A stretch of 64,000 bases of DNA from Methylocystis rosea (GTDB taxonomy: Bacteria > Pseudomonadota > Alphaproteobacteria > Rhizobiales > Beijerinckiaceae), in the NCBI RefSeq assembly GCF_003855495.1, contig NZ_CP034086.1, forward strand, positions 1,773,501 through 1,837,500, written 5' to 3'. A program made the translations under genes and the position numbers. Each line of letters starts with the position of its first letter. Position 1 is the first letter of the stretch. The notes under the pieces were generated by a model. It saw only the letters and a list, made by a program, of their open reading frames with translations, was not told the DNA's origin and searched no databases. Of this stretch, positions 9,885 through 17,410 are shown piece after piece.

Positions 9885-10970
9885 CTACATCGCCTCGGTC
9901 TTTTCCGCTTCGCTGCCCGTTGGCGCGGGCCGGAACCTGGTCGCCGGATCGTTGCGATCGATGCGCCAATTCGGATGGTGGAAATGAAGGACGTGATCGC
10001 CGTTGTAGGAAACGACGGCGTTGTCGAACGTCAGCGCGCCGATCCGCCGCCAATTGCGGAACGTTCCTTTCTTAAATCCGGTGCGGCCGGTCACTTCGCC
10101 ATCCTCGGTGACCTCGATGGTGAAAACAATCTCGCGCCTCGGCGTTGGATCGCCCTTGTCGAACATCATCGCGAGCAATTCGTCGCGTGAATCGAGGTCC
10201 TCTCCTTCAATGCGCGGATGACCCGGCGCAAGCTTTAAGCGCATGAAGCGGGGGGCGCGGGTGGGAAGGTCGCGAGGTTTGCCGAGCTCCGCGACTTCAT
10301 GAAGCTGCCGCTCGGTCGGATCCTTATCGGTGATCGCGAACACGACGCCCGCCGTCATGACGATGGGCGACGTCGCCCAATCGTTTGAGAGCGTGACGTT
10401 CGGCGCATTGACGAAATCGACATCGTTGATGTAGCGCGTCGACGCGCCGACGATATCGTCGATCGTGAAGAAGTTCGCCGTCTGCAGCGGCTCTTTATGG
10501 TGGGGATCAGTCGTCGGGAAGAGCTTGCCGGCGATGCCCTGCCCGCGCGGTTTGCCGCGCTTCACCGCGCCGCCGTTGGAATAGCGGGCGACGACAAGCG
10601 CCTTGCTGCCCTTTTGGAAATAGCCGGTGTAGCCGCTGTCCTCGGTGATTTCCCAGAGCCCCGTCAGAACGACGCCCCAGGGATGCACGATGCGTCTGAA
10701 GCCTTTTTCGTCAGGCCCCCACCTCAGATCACTGCGCGCATCGACCGATCGCTCGGCGGCTTGCGTCAAAAAGTGCCTGCCCCGCCAAAGCGCGCGCAAC
10801 ATGTCGAAAAAGGTCGGCATCACGAAGGGGAGCGGCGGCTCGCCGGGCGCGCCCCAGACCTTTTGATAGGGATTGGCGAACATCGCGTCGCGCACTTCGC
10901 TGAATCGCGAGCCGGGATAGACGCGGTCTTGATCGACCAGTTCGATGACGCCGAAATCATTCTGGCTCAT
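9885..10970 (-). CDS. Catalase-fold protein of unknown activity
   Basis: The protein has 361 residues without a signal peptide. The central part has the order of a catalase barrel: HPWGVVLTGLWEI, a glycine-rich RGKPRGQGIAGKLFP, then ANFFTIDDIVGASTRYINDV and a segment resembling the catalase small-molecule channel. The distal catalytic His and the proximal Tyr signature of true monofunctional catalases are not obvious to me. It more likely belongs to the catalase-related heme-protein group (SrpA-like) or is a non-peroxidatic relative. I start at the ATG at 10970, with GAGG about nine bases before it, over an in-frame TTG six codons upstream. It is a single gene next to tpiA on the same strand. 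Confidence 0.6.
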   Translation of the reverse strand: MSQNDFGVIELVDQDRVYPGSRFSEVRDAMFANPYQKVWGAPGEPPLPFVMPTFFDMLRALWRGRHFLTQAAERSVDARSDLRWGPDEKGFRRIVHPWGVVLTGLWEITEDSGYTGYFQKGSKALVVARYSNGGAVKRGKPRGQGIAGKLFPTTDPHHKEPLQTANFFTIDDIVGASTRYINDVDFVNAPNVTLSNDWATSPIVMTAGVVFAITDKDPTERQLHEVAELGKPRDLPTRAPRFMRLKLAPGHPRIEGEDLDSRDELLAMMFDKGDPTPRREIVFTIEVTEDGEVTGRTGFKKGTFRNWRRIGALTFDNAVVSYNGDHVLHFHHPNWRIDRNDPATRFRPAPTGSEAEKTEAM

Positions 10971-11024
10971 GACGGGCCCCTCTTTCAAACAATTACTGAA
11001 AACAAACCCTCTGAAGAGATGACT

Positions 11025-11813
11025 TTATTCGAGCCCGTCCGATTGTCCAGCTTCGCCTGATCGGCGATAGGCGCTCGCGACGCCGATAAAATCCTTGGCC
11101 GTCAAACTCGCGCCGCCGACCAGCGCGCCGTCGACATTGGCGACATGCATCAATTCGCGGGCGTTCGACGGCTTGACCGAGCCGCCATAGAGAATGCGCA
11201 CATCGCCGCTCTTGCCGCCGCCGAGCCTGGCTTCGATCCGCTCGCGCGCGAAGGCGTGCATTTCGGCGACGTCCTCGGTTGTCGGCGTCAGCCCCGTTCC
11301 GATGGCCCACACCGGCTCATAGGCGACGACAATGTAAGGGGGCGCGTCGGCGGGGAGCGAACCCTCGATCTGCGCGCCGACAATGCTCAACGCGTCGCCT
11401 GCCTCTCGCTCGGCGCGCGTTTCGCCGACGCAAATGATCGGCGTCAGCCCGGCGCGCAGGGCGGCGGCGGCCTTCGCCTGAACGTCGGCGTCGGTCTCGC
11501 CATGGTCCGAACGGCGCTCGCTGTGGCCGACGATGACGTAGGACGCGCCGGCGTCCTTGAGCATCTCGGCGGAAATGTCGCCCGTGTGAGCGCCGCTGGC
11601 GGCGGCATGGCAATCCTGCCCGCCAAGGCCCAAGCCTCCGCGCGCCGCGCTATCGCGCGCAACCGCAATCAAGGTGGCCGGCGGGCAGACGATAAGTTCG
11701 GCGCGCGCGCGCAGCGCATCGTCATAGGCGGCGCCCATCGCCTCGATCTCGGCCAGCGAGGCGCGCAGCCCGTTCATTTTCCAGTTTCCGGCGACGAGCG
11801 GACGACGAGTCAT
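11025..11813 (-). CDS. tpiA: Triosephosphate isomerase
   Basis: TpiA (262 residues) interconverts dihydroxyacetone phosphate and glyceraldehyde 3-phosphate. The catalytic residues are all visible: Lys in VAGNWKMN, His in [10 protein letters not shown], Glu in [13 protein letters not shown], and the phosphate loop [12 protein letters not shown]. The start ATG at 11813 has AGGAG at eight bases, so the six extra in-frame codons upstream are not used. It is divergent from the arsenic operon. Confidence 0.97.
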   Translation of the reverse strand: MTRRPLVAGNWKMNGLRASLAEIEAMGAAYDDALRARAELIVCPPATLIAVARDSAARGGLGLGGQDCHAAASGAHTGDISAEMLKDAGASYVIVGHSERRSDHGETDADVQAKAAAALRAGLTPIICVGETRAEREAGDALSIVGAQIEGSLPADAPPYIVVAYEPVWAIGTGLTPTTEDVAEMHAFARERIEARLGGGKSGDVRILYGGSVKPSNARELMHVANVDGALVGGASLTAKDFIGVASAYRRSGEAGQSDGLE

Positions 11814-11891
11814 GCGAAATGCTCCTGACAATACGCCTCGGTAACAGAGCTAAAGGCACGCAACAATGTGGCGCGCCCTACGGAAATGTCA

Positions 11892-11919
11892 TTGCGCCGT
11901 CATTTGATTTCGATATATC
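11892..11919 (+). promoter_or_regulatory. Putative promoter of the ars operon
   Basis: TTGCGC (11892-11897) and TATATC (11914-11919) are spaced by 16 bases, in an AT-rich patch right before arsR. The -10 box lies only seven bases before the ATG at 11927 and no Shine-Dalgarno is evident, so the arsR message could be leaderless. The AT-rich dyad around the -10 box is where an ArsR dimer would be expected to bind. This is a pattern call only. Confidence 0.35.
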
Positions 11920-11926
11920 TGGATTT

Positions 11927-12265
11927 ATGGAAATAGAAGCGGCTCTCGCCTGTCTGTCCGCGCTTTCGCAGTCGACGCGGCTCGAAGCCTTCCGCTTGCT
12001 CGTCCGGCACGAGCCCGAGGGTCTGCCGGCCGGCGACGTCGCCCGCGCGCTCTGCGTTCCACAAAACACGCTCTCCGCCCATTTCAACGTTCTTTCGCAG
12101 GCGAAGCTCGTCATCAGCGCCCGCACCGGCCGCAGCATCGTCTATCGGGCGGATCTTTCTCGGCTGAATGCGCTGGCGCGCTTCCTTGCCGAAGACTGTT
12201 GCGGCGGCGCGCCATGCGCCCCCGCCGACTCTCTTGCACGCATCAAATGTGAGTCTCGCCAATGA
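11927..12265 (+). CDS. arsR: ArsR/SmtB-family arsenic-responsive repressor
   Basis: The 112-residue winged-helix protein has the recognition region GDVARALCVPQNTLSAHFNV followed by the wing LVISARTGRSIVYRADL. It has a Cys pair near the C-terminus (EDCCGGAPC) that could bind As(III), placed differently from the alpha-3 CVC site of E. coli ArsR. It starts a three-gene operon with arsC (four-base overlap) and the ACR3 transporter, so it presumably represses that operon and releases on arsenite. The start ATG at 11927 opens the conserved MEIEAALACLSALSQSTRLE; the longer in-frame extension looks noncoding. Confidence 0.9.
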   Translation: MEIEAALACLSALSQSTRLEAFRLLVRHEPEGLPAGDVARALCVPQNTLSAHFNVLSQAKLVISARTGRSIVYRADLSRLNALARFLAEDCCGGAPCAPADSLARIKCESRQ

Positions 12266-12789
12266 CCGACAGGATCTACAATGTGTTGTTCCTCTGCACC
12301 GGCAACAGTGCGCGTTCGATCATGGCCGAAGCGCTGCTGCGCGAGCGCGGCGCCGGCCGGTTCCACGCCTATTCCGCCGGCAGCCATCCCAAGGGCGAGG
12401 TGAACCCTTACGCGCTCGAAACGCTTGAGACGATGGGCCTTCCTTCCGAAGGCTATCATTCCAAAAGCTGGGACGAGTTCGCCCGCCCTGACGCGCCCCG
12501 CATGGATTTCGTCTTCACCGTCTGTGACAGCGCAGCGGGTGAAGCTTGTCCGGCATGGCCCGGTCAGCCAATGACGGCGCATTGGGGCATCGAAGACCCT
12601 GCGGCGGTGGAAGGAAGCGACATAGAAAAGCAGCGCGCCTTCGCCACGGCCTTTCGCTATCTGCGCAACCGCGTCGATCAGTTCTGTGCGATTCCGCTGC
12701 ATCGCCTCGACAAGCTCGCGCTCAGTCAGCGCCTGCGCGAGATCGGCGAGATGGAAGGCGCAACATCGCCGAACGCGGTCGCGGAGTAA
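12262..12789 (+). CDS. arsC: Arsenate reductase, low-molecular-weight phosphatase type
   Basis: The 175-residue protein reduces arsenate to arsenite. The P-loop CTGNSAR (Cys12 to Arg18) and two further cysteines, Cys88 and Cys96 in TVCDSAAGEACPAW, form the three-cysteine relay expected of thioredoxin-coupled ArsC. Its start overlaps the arsR stop (ATGA), and it is followed three bases later by the ACR3 gene, so the arsenite made is exported by its neighbour. The C-terminus (about 30 residues past the fold) is longer than in the S. aureus type. Confidence 0.93.
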   Translation: MTDRIYNVLFLCTGNSARSIMAEALLRERGAGRFHAYSAGSHPKGEVNPYALETLETMGLPSEGYHSKSWDEFARPDAPRMDFVFTVCDSAAGEACPAWPGQPMTAHWGIEDPAAVEGSDIEKQRAFATAFRYLRNRVDQFCAIPLHRLDKLALSQRLREIGEMEGATSPNAVAE

Positions 12790-12792
12790 GCC

Positions 12793-13860
12793 ATGACTAT
12801 TTTCGAACGCTATCTCTCGCTCTGGGTGGCGCTCTGCATCGTCGCCGGCGTCGCGCTGGGCCATTTTTTGCCGGGCGTGTTTCACGCCATTGGCGCGATG
12901 GAGGTCGCAAAGGTCAATTTGCCCGTCGCCGCGCTCATCTGGCTGATGATCACGCCGATGCTGATGAAGATCGACTTTGCCGCGCTTGCGGAAGTCGGCC
13001 GTCACTGGCGCGGGATTGGCGTCACGCTCGCCGTCAACTGGGCGATAAAACCCTTTTCCATGGCGCTGCTCGGATGGATTTTCATCGGCTATCTGTTTCG
13101 ACCCTATCTGCCGGCGGACCAGATCGACTCTTATATCGCCGGCCTGATCCTGCTCGCAGCCGCGCCTTGCACCGCCATGGTGTTCGTGTGGTCGAATCTC
13201 ATCAAGGGCGAGCCGCATTTCACGCTGAGCCAGGTCGCGCTCAACGACGCAATCATGATCGTCGCTTTCGCGCCCATCGTCGGGTTGCTGCTTGGACTGT
13301 CCTCGATCGTCGTGCCGTGGGACACGCTGTTTCTCTCGGTGGTTCTCTATATCGTCGTTCCGGTGATCGTCGCCCAAGTCGCCCGCAAACGGTTGCTCGC
13401 GGCAGGCGGTGAAAAAGGCCTCGCGAAGGCGCTCGCGCATATCGGCCCGGCGTCGCTGATCGCGCTGCTCGCGACGCTCGTTCTGCTCTTTGGTTTTCAG
13501 GGGGAACAGATCATCCGGCAACCCGCGATCATCGCCATGCTCGCGGCGCCGATACTGATCCAGGTCTATTTCAACGCCGGGCTCGCCTATCTGCTCAATC
13601 GCGCGGCGGGAGAAGCCCATTGCGTCGCCGGCCCTTCGGCGCTGATCGGGGCGAGCAATTTCTTTGAACTGGCGGTCGCGGCGGCCATCAGCCTCTTTGG
13701 CTTTGACTCGGGCGCGGCGCTCGCCACGGTTGTTGGCGTCCTGATCGAAGTTCCAGTGATGCTGAGCGTTGTCTGGATCGTCAATCGGAGCAAGGGCTGG
13801 TATGAGCGCGGAGCGCTGCGATCTCCCGATCAAGTCTCCGCGCACATCGATCTACCCTAA
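12793..13860 (+). CDS. acr3: ACR3-family arsenite efflux permease
   Basis: The 355-residue integral membrane protein has about ten helices. The conserved cysteine sits in APCTAMVFVWS, the hallmark of ACR3 carriers, and SALIGASNFFELAVA is the second conserved half-site. It exports As(III), driven by the proton motive force. It is the last gene of the arsR-arsC-acr3 operon, three bases after arsC. A convergent secreted-protein gene ends two bases beyond its stop. Confidence 0.94.
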   Translation: MTIFERYLSLWVALCIVAGVALGHFLPGVFHAIGAMEVAKVNLPVAALIWLMITPMLMKIDFAALAEVGRHWRGIGVTLAVNWAIKPFSMALLGWIFIGYLFRPYLPADQIDSYIAGLILLAAAPCTAMVFVWSNLIKGEPHFTLSQVALNDAIMIVAFAPIVGLLLGLSSIVVPWDTLFLSVVLYIVVPVIVAQVARKRLLAAGGEKGLAKALAHIGPASLIALLATLVLLFGFQGEQIIRQPAIIAMLAAPILIQVYFNAGLAYLLNRAAGEAHCVAGPSALIGASNFFELAVAAAISLFGFDSGAALATVVGVLIEVPVMLSVVWIVNRSKGWYERGALRSPDQVSAHIDLP

Positions 13861-13861
13861 A

Positions 13862-14299
13862 TCAGCAGAGGCGATAGCCATACGCCGCGAGCTGGCGGCC
13901 GGTGATGCGCAGCATCGGGCCGGGGGCCTGATGCGCGTGGCGTCGCACGTGAGCCATGAAGGCCTGACGCAGCCCGGGCTTATAATGTGCGGCGAAGACC
14001 GCGGTCATGCGCGGATCGACGACGCCCCCTTCGGGCCCGCCAAACCAAGGCGCATGGAAGCCCAAAACCGCGCCCTCGGAAACACAGGACTGGGGATTCG
14101 CCAGATAGAGCGTGCATGAGGAATCGCATTCAGTCGGGCCAATACGGATCGGCTCGCCGCGAGCCCGCGCCCGGGCAAGCCTGGCTTCATATTGCTCCAC
14201 GCGTCCGCCGTAGTCGGGCGCCATAACATCGAAAGCCTGGGCGGGCGCCGTCAAAAGTACAGCCGTCATCATTCCTGCAAGACCGAGAGATCGCAGCAT
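13862..14299 (-). CDS. Secreted protein with ClpP-like periplasmic motif
   Basis: The 145-residue protein begins with a signal peptide (MLRSLGLAGMMTAVLLTAPAQA, cleavage after AQA). The mature part has GPTECDSSCTLYL, Cys at PQSC and LGFHAPWFGG. This resembles the COG3904-type predicted periplasmic ClpP-related proteins, in which a Ser in the CxSSC stretch and the GFH motif line a crotonase-like site. It is smaller than most members and I cannot confirm an active protease. It is convergent with acr3. Confidence 0.6.
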   Translation of the reverse strand: MLRSLGLAGMMTAVLLTAPAQAFDVMAPDYGGRVEQYEARLARARARGEPIRIGPTECDSSCTLYLANPQSCVSEGAVLGFHAPWFGGPEGGVVDPRMTAVFAAHYKPGLRQAFMAHVRRHAHQAPGPMLRITGRQLAAYGYRLC

Positions 14300-14643
14300 A
14301 AGAGTTCCTTTTGGGGCGCTCGATGAAACGGCGGTCGCGCCGCCGAATGGCTGTCAGGGCTCAGTCGACCGAGCGCGCGTCTCGGGCCCTTTTAGGAAGG
14401 GGAAGGGCTTCGATTCGCGCCTCTTCCAGCTTCAGCGTTCCTTTTCTAAACAGGCGTTATCTGCAGTGCAAGCATAGCCTTAACTTTATGGTGAATTTTT
14501 TTTGAAGATGACGCTTGTCGCGACCAACCAATGCCCTACTCGGCCAAAGCTCAACGAAATGAAAATTAAGAACGCTTCACCGGCGGCGGTTCCGGCCTTG
14601 AGCCTGCTACATTCATTCTCCGCATTCGCAAAGGAGCCAAAGC
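14300..14643. other. Intergenic region, no gene recognised
   Basis: These 344 bases lie between two divergent genes. The centre (14440-14515) is AT-rich compared with the rest and probably holds the promoters. The only sites I can support are the AAGGAG just before the TTG start at 14644 and a T-run near 14487-14494. Small frames across it lack ribosome sites. Confidence 0.6.
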
Positions 14644-15774
14644 TTGAGACTTCTTCCGTTGCGCATTGCGCTTGTCGCTCTCCTTGGCCTCGCCTTCGCG
14701 TGGCTGCAATTCGCAGAGCGGCCCGGGTCGCAACCTGCGCAAACCGAATGGCGAGAAGATGGCCGGCTGCATGTGTTTTTCTCGCCCGACTGTCCGCATT
14801 GCCATGAAGCCATCGAGTTTCTCAAACAGGGGCGCAAGATCGCTTACGTGCTACATGATATTTCAAAGCCGTCGAGCGAGGCGCTCTTTCGAAGAGTCGT
14901 GAAGCACTACGGCCTAGAAGACCCAGCCGTTCCCCTCTTCGTGCGCGGCTCGCGCTATGTCATTGGCTTTGACTCAGCGCAAACCACTGGGCGCGAAATT
15001 CTCGCGCTGCTTTCCGGCCAGGAAACTGGCGCGCGACGCGCCGCCGAATCGAAAATCATCATTCCTCTCATCGGCGAAGTTGATCCGACGCATCATTCCC
15101 TTCTCGCGCTGACAGCGCTCATGGGCTTGTCGGACGGGTTCAATCCATGCGCGATGTGGGTGCTGATCTACCTGATCTCTCTCATCGTGAATATTCAGGA
15201 TCGACAAAAAATCTGGTGGCTGGTCGGCACGTTCGTGCTCGCTTCAGGAGTCCTGTACTTCCTGTTCATGACCGCGTGGCTCAACACTTTTCTCTTCATT
15301 GGATATATTCGTCCGCTCACGCAGCTCATCGCGCTGACGGCCATCGGTTTCGGCCTCGACCATCTCATCGGCGTCGCCGCAACCCGCGGAGAGATCGTCT
15401 GCGACGTGGGCGACATGGAGCAGCGCCAGCGCACAATGCAGTGGGGGCGCAGGATCGTCGCCGCGCCCGTAGGGATCGCTAGCCTCGTCATGGTGATTGC
15501 GCTGGCCTTCGCCGTGAACGCGATCGAATTCATCTGCTCTGCAGCATTGCCGGCGATCTACACGCACTTGCTTGCGTTGACCGATCTGCCGATCGCTCTG
15601 CACTATGCCTACATCGGGCTCTATGTCGCCTTTTTCATGCTGGACGATCTCATCATCTTCGGATTGGCGGCCTTCGCCGTGCAGAAAATTGTCAATACCC
15701 GCTATGCCGCCATCAGTCGCCTGATCGGGGGAGTCGTTCTCATTGGCCTCGGCGGTTGGATGCTGGCGCGTTGA
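14644..15774 (+). CDS. Thioredoxin/glutaredoxin domain fused to a CcdA-like membrane domain
   Basis: The 376-residue protein starts at a TTG that has a strong AAGGAG seven bases before it. An N-terminal membrane anchor (residues 1-25) is followed by a small thioredoxin-fold domain with the redox motif Cys50-Pro-His-Cys53 (FFSPDCPHCHEAIEFL). From about residue 150 a six-helix membrane part begins with GLSDGFNPCAMWVLIYLISL, whose Cys169 corresponds to the first cysteine of CcdA/DsbD. A partner cysteine appears in EFICSAALPAIYTH. The design fits electron transfer across the inner membrane to a periplasmic redox domain. Known DsbD proteins have their periplasmic domains elsewhere, so the exact partner is open. 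Confidence 0.78.
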   Translation: MRLLPLRIALVALLGLAFAWLQFAERPGSQPAQTEWREDGRLHVFFSPDCPHCHEAIEFLKQGRKIAYVLHDISKPSSEALFRRVVKHYGLEDPAVPLFVRGSRYVIGFDSAQTTGREILALLSGQETGARRAAESKIIIPLIGEVDPTHHSLLALTALMGLSDGFNPCAMWVLIYLISLIVNIQDRQKIWWLVGTFVLASGVLYFLFMTAWLNTFLFIGYIRPLTQLIALTAIGFGLDHLIGVAATRGEIVCDVGDMEQRQRTMQWGRRIVAAPVGIASLVMVIALAFAVNAIEFICSAALPAIYTHLLALTDLPIALHYAYIGLYVAFFMLDDLIIFGLAAFAVQKIVNTRYAAISRLIGGVVLIGLGGWMLAR

Positions 15775-15794
15775 GCGAAGGACCGCTGTCTCTC

Positions 15795-16190
15795 TCAACG
15801 ATCATGTTCAAACCAGTCTGGGCCGTGACAATAGCGGCAAAGACCCGGTGCAACGGCAATGCAAGGAAGAGAGCGCTCATACACCGGATCGACGCACGCT
15901 TCGGCAAGACTCGAGGGAGCCGGGACATGACCCGCCCATCTGTCCTTCGGCGGCTCAATGCCGAAGCGTTCAAAAAGACGGAGAAGCGCATGCGCGTGGC
16001 GCTCTTCGGCTTCGATGATATTCACGAAAGGTCTGACCGGCCCGAATCTGTCGATCACGCCTTGATAGGTCGCGCGAGCCTTGTACTCATCGTCGAGCGC
16101 CTCGCGCAGCGCTCCGATCGTCTTTTCGTCAACGCAGGAGATTTTGGCGCGGCACTCCGGGCGCGATATCCACGCCCATACCGTAAAGCT
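15795..16190 (-). pseudogene. Remnant of a ferritin-like (DUF2202-type) gene
   Basis: Minus-strand translation gives KTIGALREALDDEYKARATY, then GVIDRFGPVRPFVNIIEAEE and RHAHALLRLFERFGIEPP, which is the first helix pair of a DUF2202/ferritin-like protein with its Glu and His metal ligands. No ATG, GTG or TTG occurs in the first 40 or so codons of the conserved part; the only GTG (16058) lies inside the helix. The homology stops after about residue 100 (SLAEAC), and an unrelated tail ends in EHDR. The remnant is in the same frame as ppk2 and begins directly after its stop codon. I read it as a gene that has lost both ends; a short GTG-started product cannot be excluded. Confidence 0.65.
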
Positions 16191-17198
16191 CTAGCGGGAA
16201 CGCTTGCGCTTCTTCTCGGCGTCCATCGCAAGCGACTTGCCCAGAATGTGCTCGTCGCGGCCGATAACATGTGCGCTGGCGCCGACGATGAGCGGATCGG
16301 GCCCGTGTACGACGCTATGATCTTTATTCGGATAATCGAGGCTCGATAAAAAGTGCTGCATGCAATTAAGGCGCGCGCGCTTTTTGTCGTCCGATTTGAT
16401 GACGATCCAGGGCGCGTCGGCCGTGTCGGAGAAGAAGAACATCGCCTCCTTCGCCTCGGTGTAATCGTCCCATTTGTCCATCGACGCGCGATCGATCGGC
16501 GATAGTTTCCACTGCTTCAAGGGATCATTCATGCGCGAGCGGAAGCGGCGCTGCTGCTCCTCGCGCGTCACCGAGAACCAATATTTGTAGAGGCGAACGC
16601 CGGAATTGACGAACATGCGCTCAAGATCGGGACATTGGCGCATGAAGTCGAGATATTCGTTCGGGGTGCAGAAATTCATCACCCGCTCGACGCCGGCGCG
16701 ATTGTACCAGGAGCGGTCGAAGAAAACGATCTCGCCCGCCGCCGGCAGGTGCTGGATGTAGCGCTGGAAATACCACTGGCTGCGCTCGCGCTCGGAAGGC
16801 TTTTCCAAGGCGACGACCCGCGCGCCGCGCGGATTGAGATGTTCCATGAAGCGCTTGATGGTGCCGCCCTTGCCGGCGGCGTCGCGCCCCTCGAACAGCA
16901 AGACGATGCGTTGACCGGTCTCCTTCACCCAGTTTTGCGCCTTGAGGAGCTCCACCTGGAGGAGCTCCATGTGCCGCAGGTAGACCTTCTCGCTCAGGCG
17001 GGTCTTGTAGGGAAATTCTCCTGATTCAAACGCCTTCCGCACCGCCTCGGCGTCAGCCCGCAGGCGACGCACGTCCTGATGTGGCGCGCGGGGAAGCGCC
17101 GCGGGCTCGGCCGCTTGGACGTCCGCGGGCTCAGCCGCGACTTTGGTAACGAGAGCCTCTCCGCCGGCCTCACCTACGGCGTTAACGGTTTCATCCAT
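16191..17198 (-). CDS. ppk2: Polyphosphate kinase 2
   Basis: The 335-residue protein uses polyphosphate to phosphorylate nucleotides or the reverse. Walker A is FEGRDAAGKGGTIKRFMEHL and Walker B lies in IVFFDRSWYNRAGVERVMNF. The lid region VTREEQQRRFRSRMNDPLKQ and the WKLSPIDRASMDKW stretch are typical of class I PPK2. About 45 extra residues, rich in Ala and Glu, lie at the N-terminus before the core. It is divergent from ppiD, with about 210 bases between. Directly after its stop, in frame, comes the ferritin-like remnant. Confidence 0.92.
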   Translation of the reverse strand: MDETVNAVGEAGGEALVTKVAAEPADVQAAEPAALPRAPHQDVRRLRADAEAVRKAFESGEFPYKTRLSEKVYLRHMELLQVELLKAQNWVKETGQRIVLLFEGRDAAGKGGTIKRFMEHLNPRGARVVALEKPSERERSQWYFQRYIQHLPAAGEIVFFDRSWYNRAGVERVMNFCTPNEYLDFMRQCPDLERMFVNSGVRLYKYWFSVTREEQQRRFRSRMNDPLKQWKLSPIDRASMDKWDDYTEAKEAMFFFSDTADAPWIVIKSDDKKRARLNCMQHFLSSLDYPNKDHSVVHGPDPLIVGASAHVIGRDEHILGKSLAMDAEKKRKRSR

Positions 17199-17410
17199 TA
17201 TCGGCTCTCATGTCCGGCGCGCGCTCCGATTTGGAACTGTTCAGCGGGGTTCTCGTCGGGGGAGACTGCAGGCATTCGAAACACAGGGCAATAGCGCATT
17301 TCGACGCGTCGGCGGTTCTGGGCGGAGCGCATTGCCACGCGCCCGCCCCCTCCCTATAGTCCGCCGCCAAAACCGGGAAGCCGGATAACACACCCAAGGA
17401 AGCAATACCC

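Noticed and set aside
12142..13845. 567-codon open frame on the minus strand across the arsenic operon
   Set aside because: It is antisense to arsC and acr3, which have complete family motifs; the product is an Arg/Asp/His-rich sequence typical of the shadow frame of a GC-rich gene.
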